Assembly: GCA_022360595.1 (NCBI GenBank)
Contig: JAKSCN010000666.1
Span: 1-6,622, forward strand
Source of the DNA: Chromatiales bacterium
GTDB taxonomy: Bacteria; Pseudomonadota; Gammaproteobacteria; Chromatiales; Chromatiaceae
Reading direction: 5' to 3'
Length of the DNA stretch: 6,622 nucleotides
The notes beneath the pieces are model-generated. The model made no database searches. It was given only the letters and a program-made list of their open reading frames with translations, and had not been told where the DNA came from. Made by a program: the position numbers and the translations under genes. Below, piece by piece: positions 1-4,695 of the stretch (the first letter of the stretch is position 1; every line of letters begins with the position of its first letter).

Positions 1-1020
1 ATAGAAGAGTTGGCTCCGCTATATTCTGAATATATACAGATTAATTATGCGAAAGCGAAAACACTTCAGGAGCTATTAAAGAGTCCAGATAACCAACTGC
101 TTACGCCTGAGCGTGGTAATGTTACTGTCGATGAGCGTACAAATACGCTATTAGTTATGGATACAGCTGCTAAACTGGATGATATTCGGCGTCTTATTGA
201 GCAGTTGGATATTCCTGTGCGGCAGGTTATGGTTGATTCGCGGGTAGTAATCGCTAATGATGATTTTGCTAAAGATATTGGTGTTAGATTTGGTCTAAAT
301 ACTGATGCAACATTTGGTGATGATAACTTTGCGCTCCTAGGTGGGGGGCTAGCCGGGCATTTAGGGGGGACTTTTGGTATTGCTCCGGGTATAGAAAATC
401 CCGCTGATTCAGAGTCAGAGGCTCTATTAGTTAATTTGCCTCAGCAGTTGTCCCAAGGGCGTGGTGGGGCTGTTAATCTGCTTGTTGGTAAGGTGGGTTC
501 TTATCTCCTGCAACTTGAGCTGTCTGCTATGCAGCAAGAGGGGCGAGGGGAGCTCATCTCCAGTCCACGGGTTATTACGTCAGACCAGCATAAAGCAGTT
601 ATCAAGCAGGGTGTCGAGATTCCTTTTCAGGAAGCATCTTCGAGCGGTGCAACTGTTATATCTTTTAAAGAAGCTGTTTTAAAGCTAGAAGTGACTCCGC
701 ATATTACGCCGGATGATCGCGTCATTATGGATTTGAAAGTGACTAAAGATACCGCTGATTTTACTCGTTCAATCTTAGGTGTGCCGCCAATTGATAAACG
801 AGAAGTTAGAACATCAGTCTTGGTCGATAATGGTGAAACAGTGGTACTGGGCGGTGTGTTTGAGAGGAATGAGCAAAGCAATAGAGAGAGCGTACCGTTT
901 TTTGGTGATCTTCCATATGTTGGGAATCTATTCCAGCAGAGATTGCAGCGTGATGAGAACAAAGAGTTGCTGATCTTTGTAACACCAAAAATCCTCAAAG
1001 AGACACTCAGTGTGCGCTAG
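1..1020 (+). CDS. pilQ: Type IV pilus secretin PilQ, C-terminal part (5' truncated by window edge)
   Basis: PilQ forms the outer-membrane secretin ring through which type IV pili extend and retract. The frame is open from base 1 to the TAG at 1018-1020, so the 5' end lies outside the window; the TTG at 10 is an internal codon, not a start. The 339 visible residues hold the end of a secretin N-type domain (about residues 10-70, with TNTLLVMDT) and the secretin beta-barrel domain (about 175-335). Diagnostic stretches are GELISSPRVITSD, the EASSSGAT segment, VTPHITPDDRVIMD, GVPPI, the GETVVLGGVFE motif and the terminal PFFGDLPYVGNLF followed by ELLIFVTPKIL. These match Pseudomonas PilQ closely, which separates it from type II (GspD) or type III secretins. 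The N-terminal AMIN domains are not visible. A Gly-rich gate-region stretch lies at residues 113-125. The DNA looks more A/T-rich than gltB. It is the last gene of the usual pilMNOPQ operon and is followed by a terminator. Confidence 0.95.
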   Translation: MEELAPLYSEYIQINYAKAKTLQELLKSPDNQLLTPERGNVTVDERTNTLLVMDTAAKLDDIRRLIEQLDIPVRQVMVDSRVVIANDDFAKDIGVRFGLNTDATFGDDNFALLGGGLAGHLGGTFGIAPGIENPADSESEALLVNLPQQLSQGRGGAVNLLVGKVGSYLLQLELSAMQQEGRGELISSPRVITSDQHKAVIKQGVEIPFQEASSSGATVISFKEAVLKLEVTPHITPDDRVIMDLKVTKDTADFTRSILGVPPIDKREVRTSVLVDNGETVVLGGVFERNEQSNRESVPFFGDLPYVGNLFQQRLQRDENKELLIFVTPKILKETLSVR

Positions 1021-1044
1021 TCATCTATCCTAGTTTTCGCACAT

Positions 1045-1075
1045 AGGGGTTATGCTTAAGCATAACCCCTTTTTT
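1045..1075 (+). terminator. Rho-independent terminator after pilQ
   Basis: A perfect 11-bp stem (AGGGGTTATGC at 1045-1055 and GCATAACCCCT at 1060-1070) encloses a TTAA loop and runs directly into six T residues (1070-1075). It lies 24 bases after the pilQ stop and 42 bases before aroK. There is no T-run on the opposite strand, so it should act on rightward transcription only. It implies that aroK is transcribed from its own promoter or by read-through. Confidence 0.9.
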
Positions 1076-1117
1076 AATGCTTGCGATCAAGGTTCTTATC
1101 TGGCATACCTTTGAGTT

Positions 1118-1639
1118 ATGAAACAAGCGAACAAAATTTTCCTGATTGGCCCCATGGGGACTGGAAAAAGTACTATTGGCAAGCAGCTGGCAAAGCTTTT
1201 AGATTATCAGTTTGATGATACAGATTGGGAGATCCAGCGGAGAACGGGGGTTGATATCCCAACCATTTTTGATTTTGAGGGTGAGGCTGGATTCCGTAAG
1301 CGGGAGAGCGCGGTTGTTGATGCGCTGTCTGAGATAGATCGGCTCGTATTGGCAACGGGTGGTGGTGTTGTGCTGGATGTGGAGAACAGAAAGGCATTAA
1401 CTGGACGTGGAGTGGTGGTCTATTTGCACTGCTCACCAGAGCAGCAGTATGAGCGCACCCTAAAAGATAAAAACAGGCCCTTGCTGCAGACCGAAGATCC
1501 GCTCCAGCGTTTGGTGTCTCTCATGGAGGAGCGGGAGCCGATCTACCGGGAGATGGCGGATATCATCGTTGTAACTGAAAACCGTAGCGCCCAGTCGGTA
1601 GCAAAAGAGATTGTACGTCGTCTGCGCCAGGATGACTGA
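1118..1639 (+). CDS. aroK: Shikimate kinase I
   Basis: Cytoplasmic enzyme that phosphorylates shikimate with ATP to shikimate 3-phosphate, the fifth step of the shikimate pathway. At 173 residues it has the same length as E. coli AroK. The P-loop is GPMGTGKST (residues 11-19). The shikimate-binding residues expected in the family are present: D34/D36 in DDTD, R60 in GFRKRE and G81-G83 in ATGGG. R120 in KNRPLL is the LID arginine, and R139 in EEREPIY is the second substrate arginine. The ATG at 1118 gives the expected N-terminus (a short basic lead into IFLIGPMG). Its ribosome site is weak: only GAG at 1113-1115, two bases from the start, with nothing better upstream. It is followed by aroB, the usual pairing. 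AroL is the alternative name, but the synteny with pilQ and aroB favours aroK. Confidence 0.96.
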   Translation: MKQANKIFLIGPMGTGKSTIGKQLAKLLDYQFDDTDWEIQRRTGVDIPTIFDFEGEAGFRKRESAVVDALSEIDRLVLATGGGVVLDVENRKALTGRGVVVYLHCSPEQQYERTLKDKNRPLLQTEDPLQRLVSLMEEREPIYREMADIIVVTENRSAQSVAKEIVRRLRQDD

Positions 1640-1656
1640 ATGAAAAGATTCGGCGG

Positions 1657-1698
1657 AAATAATCGTTTATATTATTGATAATGGCGGAACGATTATTT
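1657..1698 (+). repeat. Inverted repeat in the aroK-aroB gap, possible RNA hairpin or operator
   Basis: AAATAATCGTT (1657-1667) and AACGATTATTT (1688-1698) are perfect 11-bp inverted repeats separated by 20 bases. Each copy is led by the same GGCGGAA heptamer (1652-1658 and 1683-1689), a direct repeat at 31-base spacing. The right arm ends directly before the only Shine-Dalgarno-like GAG of aroB (1699-1701). There is no T-run after it, so it is not an intrinsic terminator. It could be a hairpin affecting aroB translation, a protein site or an mRNA-processing site. The structure is seen; the role is inference. Confidence 0.5.
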
Positions 1699-1706
1699 GA
1701 GCTTTA

Positions 1707-2804
1707 ATGACAAACAAGATGCAAACCTTACACGTTGATTTAGGCGAACGTAGTTACCCAATCTATATTGGGGCTAATTTGCTAGCAGATACAAACATCT
1801 ACCAGCGGCATATTCAGCATAAGCAGGTGATGATCGTCACCAATGAGACTGTTGCACCCCTCTATCTTACACAGGTGCAATCAGCACTGAGTGGTTGTGA
1901 TACAGATGCGGTAATTTTGCCGGATGGTGAATCTTATAAGAACCTCGCCACTTGGGAAAAAATTTTCGACCGCCTGTTAGAGAGCCGATTCAATCGGCAA
2001 TGCACCATTGTGGCGTTAGGTGGTGGGGTAATAGGCGATATGGCGGGCTTTGCTGCTGCCTGCTATCAGCGTGGGGTCAATTTTGTCCAAATACCGACAA
2101 CACTGCTTGCTCAGGTTGACTCCTCTGTCGGGGGTAAAACCGGTGTAAACCATCCCGCCGGCAAGAACATGATCGGTGCATTTTACCAGCCCAAATGCGT
2201 GATAATCGATACAGAAACACTGAACACCTTGGATGATCGCCAGCTATCGGCTGGTATCGCCGAAGTGATCAAGTACGGTCTGATTGATGATCCTGAGTTT
2301 CTTTCCTGGCTGGATGCCAATATGGACAAGCTTCTGCAGCGGGACACCATTGCGCTCACCTATGCGATAGAACGCTCGTGCCAGGATAAAGCGCGGGTGG
2401 TTGCTGCGGATGAGCTGGAAGCAGGACGTAGAGCGCTCCTTAATTTGGGCCATACTTTCGGCCATGCCATTGAGGCTGGCATGGGGTATGGTGAGTGGTT
2501 GCATGGCGAGGCTGTAGCCACCGGTATGTGTATGGCGGCTGATCTATCCCGGCGTTTGGGGTGGTTGTCGCAAGATGATCAAGACCAAGTTCGGGCATTG
2601 ATCAGGCGAGCAAAGCTGCCGGTCGACCCACCCCGGAGTCTAACGCCAGAGCAATTTCTGGAGTTGATGGCCGTGGATAAGAAGGTGATGGATGGGCGTG
2701 TACGTTTGGTTTTGATGAAGGCGCTTGGTCAATCAGTGATTACAGATGATTTTGATCCGCAACTGCTCCAAGCAACGTTATCGGAATATGGAAAAGTAGC
2801 CTAG
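1707..2804 (+). CDS. aroB: 3-dehydroquinate synthase
   Basis: Cytoplasmic NAD+- and divalent-metal-dependent enzyme that cyclises DAHP to 3-dehydroquinate, the second step of the shikimate pathway. The 365 residues fit the family (about 360). The nucleotide-binding elements are in order: DGESYK (73-78), GGGVIGD (105-111), PTTLLAQVDSSVGGKTG (130-146) and HPAGKNMIGAFYQP (149-162). The metal ligands expected from the family are E186 (AEVIKYG), H249 (NLGHTFGHAIE) and H266 (WLHGEAV), and all are present. The C-terminal helical domain contains the conserved DKKV. The start is uncertain between the ATG at 1707 (weak GAG five bases upstream) and the ATG at 1719, which gives MQTLHVDLGERSYPI, the start seen in Pseudomonas AroB; neither has a good ribosome site. 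The gene follows aroK by 67 bases and precedes the damX-type gene by 18, suggesting one transcript. Confidence 0.96.
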   Translation: MTNKMQTLHVDLGERSYPIYIGANLLADTNIYQRHIQHKQVMIVTNETVAPLYLTQVQSALSGCDTDAVILPDGESYKNLATWEKIFDRLLESRFNRQCTIVALGGGVIGDMAGFAAACYQRGVNFVQIPTTLLAQVDSSVGGKTGVNHPAGKNMIGAFYQPKCVIIDTETLNTLDDRQLSAGIAEVIKYGLIDDPEFLSWLDANMDKLLQRDTIALTYAIERSCQDKARVVAADELEAGRRALLNLGHTFGHAIEAGMGYGEWLHGEAVATGMCMAADLSRRLGWLSQDDQDQVRALIRRAKLPVDPPRSLTPEQFLELMAVDKKVMDGRVRLVLMKALGQSVITDDFDPQLLQATLSEYGKVA

Positions 2805-2822
2805 AGAGGTTGGTGCGGAGAG

Positions 2823-3170
2823 ATGGCTGCACAGACAGAGGGTTTAACTGCGACCGTTCACTCAGATATCTTTCTCTCTTCTGAGTTAACGCAGAAGACC
2901 AATCTGTTGCTTCACCTGACCGAGAATAGCGACCGAATAGCGCTGATTAAAGGTGCTGATAAGAGTGGAAAATCGACATTTCTGAGTTATTTTGTCGCTA
3001 ATGCCCCCAGTAATTGGCTGGTTTGCCGAATCAATGCCGACCCGCTGATGCAACCCGATCAGCTTCTCGGTTTACTGGGCGACTGTTTTGATGCTCAGAT
3101 TGAAACCGATATGCTGGAGCACTACTGCAGCGGTTTGAGTATCTGCACGTGGCGGGGCGAGTGCCGGTGA
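2823..3170 (+). CDS. damX: DamX-type protein, N-terminal ATPase fragment (frameshifted)
   Basis: This is the first part of a DamX-like gene that is split by a frameshift. The visible 115 residues hold the start of an AAA/ExeA-like ATPase domain: hydrophobic strand RIALIKG leading into the Walker A motif GADKSGKST (residues 44-52), then a strand WLVCRIN. Homology-like sequence runs to about residue 99 (DMLE). The remaining residues (from HYCSG to the TGA at 3168-3170) look like out-of-frame translation. The ATG at 2823 is preceded directly by GGAGAG (2817-2822) and more distantly by AGAGG (2805-2809), and an in-frame TAG at 2802-2804 limits any upstream extension. The gene lies 18 bases after aroB, where damX normally sits. 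On its own this fragment would lack Walker B, the membrane anchor and the SPOR domain, so I do not think it is a complete gene. Confidence 0.75.
   Translation: MAAQTEGLTATVHSDIFLSSELTQKTNLLLHLTENSDRIALIKGADKSGKSTFLSYFVANAPSNWLVCRINADPLMQPDQLLGLLGDCFDAQIETDMLEHYCSGLSICTWRGECR
3104..3167 (+). other. Frameshift zone within damX
   Basis: The frame that carries Walker B is open from 3104 (after an in-frame TGA at 3101-3103), and the frame that carries Walker A stays open to the TGA at 3168. The switch must therefore occur between these points. Restoring one base near 3120-3122 makes DMLE continue into LLQRFEYLHVAGRVPV and gives a single 544-residue protein with Walker A, Walker B, membrane span and SPOR in order. 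I see no slippery heptamer of the X XXY YYZ type in the correct phase, so a one-base deletion (natural or a sequence error) is the simplest reading. Confidence 0.8.
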
Positions 3171-4456
3171 TTGTTTTGGATGATGCCAACCAGCTCCCAA
3201 TAGCGACGGTTATTACGCTGTTTCGACTAGTAGAGCAGCGTCAACAGACTATGCCTTTGGTGAGAGTGTTGATGTTCGCTACGCCAGAGATAGAGAGCCA
3301 CCTTACTACGCCACAAATCCAGGCGATGAATCTGCAGCTACTGCAAGTGGTTGAGATGCCGGTATTAAGCCGAGCAATTACTGAGACCTTTGCGGAATTT
3401 ATTTTTCAGCGGATGGGTGTTGATCGAACTCTCACTGCAACTGAGATCGACAAACTCTGTCGTGATTCGAGGGGCAATATTGGTGAGATCAAGGCACGGC
3501 TTGAACAACTACTGATAGAAAGGAGCTCTGAGCCATTATCTACTTCAAAGCGCTCTGTGGGGTTAAGCAATTTACCTATTCTAAAAATTGTGGGCGCTCT
3601 GGTGTTTGCTGGCGTGGTGGGAGGAGTCCTGATTTTTCAGGAGCATATCAATAACCTATTTGATGCAACACCGCTGAATGAGCCTCCACTTCTTTCTCCT
3701 GATGCAGATAAAGTTGAGATGCCTATTACCGCAAAGGGAGATATGGGGGCGGCAGACGAGGATGTGGAGGGCTCCCCATTGAGAGAGCTGCCTGGGGAAG
3801 AGACTGTTCCTGTTACCTTGCCTGAGATTCAGGATCAACCGGTGCAGCAAGCCGGGGCTGGGTTGCCAGTCCGGGTACCTATAGAAGCGCCTCAAGATGC
3901 CTCCGAGCCGACTCTGGAGGTTGAGCTGCTGCCTTCCGAAACTATTGTGCCCAATAATATAAGCGAGCCTGAAGTGCAGGCGATTAGTGTTGCTTCCGAT
4001 TCTACGACCGCCTCACAGCCTGACCCATTGCCGGTGGTAGCATCATCGGATAAGTCGGTTGAAAAAAAACCTGATGTGGCGCCGCAAGCTGACCAGCCTG
4101 CTCCATCTGTGAGTGAAGTGGCGAAGCCTGAACCGCAAACAACATCAACACCCTACACTGAAGCTGAGCAACAGTTGCTTCAACAGAAACCAACCGCTTA
4201 TACCTTGCAATTGATAGGGGTTGGCAATGAGTCTGGCGCTAAGAAATACATCAAGCGTTACGCCTTGGGGGCAGAGGCGCGCTACTTTCGCACTTTTTTG
4301 AACGGGAGAGACTGGTATGCTGTGGTGTATGGGGTCTACCCCGATCGAGCTGCAGCCCTGACAGCCAGGCAAAAACTATCTAAGCGGCTGAATAAAAAAG
4401 ATATTTGGCCCAGAGATCTCAAGTCTGTTCATGCTGCTTTGCAGCAGCGAAATTGA
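3149..4456 (+). CDS. damX: DamX-type protein, C-terminal part: Walker B, membrane span, SPOR domain
   Basis: DamX-type proteins are inner-membrane, septum-associated proteins whose SPOR domain binds peptidoglycan. Counted from GTG 3149, the 435 residues show the Walker B strand VIVLDDANQL (7-16), the rest of the ATPase fold with the SRGNIGEIKARLEQ motif (107-120, resembling the GN-x-REI motif of ExeA/MshM-like ATPases), one hydrophobic span (about 143-163), and an acidic, Pro/Gln-rich linker (about 170-345). A C-terminal SPOR domain (about 349-430) contains YTLQLIGV, NGRDWYAVVYGVY and DIWPRDL. Topology would be cytoplasmic ATPase and periplasmic SPOR. The GTG has no ribosome site and sits just before Walker B, so it is probably not a true start; the frame is really the continuation of the ORF starting at 2823. 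E. coli DamX has span, linker and SPOR but, as I recall, no ATPase domain. The name is by SPOR similarity and position. Confidence 0.8.
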   Translation: MAGRVPVIVLDDANQLPIATVITLFRLVEQRQQTMPLVRVLMFATPEIESHLTTPQIQAMNLQLLQVVEMPVLSRAITETFAEFIFQRMGVDRTLTATEIDKLCRDSRGNIGEIKARLEQLLIERSSEPLSTSKRSVGLSNLPILKIVGALVFAGVVGGVLIFQEHINNLFDATPLNEPPLLSPDADKVEMPITAKGDMGAADEDVEGSPLRELPGEETVPVTLPEIQDQPVQQAGAGLPVRVPIEAPQDASEPTLEVELLPSETIVPNNISEPEVQAISVASDSTTASQPDPLPVVASSDKSVEKKPDVAPQADQPAPSVSEVAKPEPQTTSTPYTEAEQQLLQQKPTAYTLQLIGVGNESGAKKYIKRYALGAEARYFRTFLNGRDWYAVVYGVYPDRAAALTARQKLSKRLNKKDIWPRDLKSVHAALQQRN

Positions 4457-4464
4457 ACTCCAAA

Positions 4465-4517
4465 ACCCCAAAATGCCCTTCAATTCCTTGGTATGACTCA
4501 GGTTTTTGACCCCAAAA
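4465..4517 (+). repeat. Pair of ACCCCAAAA direct repeats with a distant inverted partner
   Basis: ACCCCAAAA occurs at 4465-4473 and 4509-4517, 44 bases apart, close to four helical turns. An inverted match, CATTTTGGG, lies at 4588-4596 and is the exact complement of CCCAAAATG at 4467-4475. These could be operator half-sites or long-range RNA pairing, or chance in a short C/A-rich stretch. Confidence 0.35.
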
Positions 4518-4527
4518 ACTAGCCTGA
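4498..4527 (+). repeat. Imperfect hairpin upstream of gltB
   Basis: TTTTTG (4503-4508) pairs with CAAAAA (4513-4518) around a four-base loop. The outer arms TCAGG (4498-4502) and CCTGA (4523-4527) also pair, with CTAG (4519-4522) bulged on one side. There is no T-run after it on either strand, so it is not a standard terminator. It overlaps the possible -35 element at 4506. Confidence 0.35.
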
Positions 4528-4535
4528 ATCCTAAT
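4506..4535 (+). promoter_or_regulatory. Weak sigma-70-like promoter candidate for gltB
   Basis: TTGACC (4506-4511) resembles a -35 box, and CCTAAT (4530-4535) is the best -10 candidate at 18-base spacing, but it lacks the conserved first TA. Transcription would start about 150 bases before gltB, leaving a long 5' UTR that includes the hairpin at 4641. No convincing GG-N10-GC sigma-54 element was found in the gap. Confidence 0.22.
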
Positions 4536-4640
4536 TCTCCAGTATCCTACGCGGTTCCGTTTGCCGACTTGTGCAGTAGATGCCGGTCATTTTGGGCGAT
4601 TCACCCTTATGTCGAGGGCGGGTCGGGTAACCTACAAATT

Positions 4641-4668
4641 GGAGGAAAACCTGTGATAGGTTTTCTCC
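4641..4668 (+). promoter_or_regulatory. gltB leader hairpin containing a GGAGG ribosome site
   Basis: GGAGGAAAACCT (4641-4652) pairs with AGGTTTTCTCC (4658-4668) around the loop GTGAT, with one bulged G: eleven base pairs in all. The left arm contains GGAGG (4641-4645), a stronger Shine-Dalgarno sequence than the one in front of gltB. The hairpin ends 27 bases before the gltB ATG and has no T-run after it. It may control ribosome access or the fate of the gltB leader. The pairing is seen; the function is inferred. Confidence 0.45.
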
Positions 4669-4676
4669 CCGGATGA
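4653..4676 (+). other. Candidate 7-codon leader mini-ORF before gltB
   Basis: A GTG at 4653 lies seven bases after the GGAGG at 4641-4645 and opens a frame encoding VIGFLPG (first codon read as Met if used), ending with TGA at 4674-4676, 19 bases before gltB. It overlaps by GTGA the end of a 15-codon frame starting at ATG 4609 (MSRAGRVTYKLEENL, no good ribosome site). By ATGA it overlaps a three-codon frame (ATG 4673 to TAA 4682-4684). It could be a translated leader or only chance; it has no run of Glu or Gln codons that would suggest classical attenuation. Confidence 0.2.
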
Positions 4677-4684
4677 AATTATAA

Positions 4685-4690
4685 AGAGGT
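4685..4690 (+). promoter_or_regulatory. Ribosome binding site of gltB
   Basis: AGAGGT at 4685-4690, one mismatch from the Shine-Dalgarno core, lies five bases before the ATG at 4696. It fixes this ATG as the start; in-frame TGA and TAG at 4654-4659 exclude a long upstream extension. Confidence 0.75.
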
Positions 4691-4695
4691 TTACG

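Larger units (their letters stand above)
4457..4695. other. damX-gltB intergenic leader, no conventional gene seen
   Basis: This 239-base gap has no substantial reading frame on either strand. It is unusually long for this otherwise tight block. It holds short C/A-rich direct repeats, two imperfect hairpins, a weak promoter candidate, very short reading frames near its 3' end and the gltB ribosome site. It most likely contains the gltB promoter and 5' UTR. No clear intrinsic terminator for damX is visible. I recognise no named riboswitch or sRNA in it. Confidence 0.7.

Noticed and set aside
627..998. Minus-strand 123-codon frame within pilQ
   Set aside because: Shadow of the secretin frame; the + strand protein here is highly conserved PilQ.
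1081..1109. TTGCGA with CATACC as an aroK promoter
   Set aside because: The -10 matches only three of six bases and would place the start about at the ATG, making a near-leaderless mRNA; too weak to annotate.
2461..2486. CCATGCC/GGCATGG inverted repeat inside aroB
   Set aside because: It falls in the conserved HAIEAGMGYG coding stretch and is explained by the protein sequence.
3104..3170. Programmed -1 frameshift signal in damX
   Set aside because: No X XXY YYZ slippery heptamer in the right phase; a one-base indel explains the break more simply.
4451..4485. AATTGAA/TTCAATT as a damX terminator
   Set aside because: Only a 7-bp A/T-rich stem with a 21-base loop and no following T-run.
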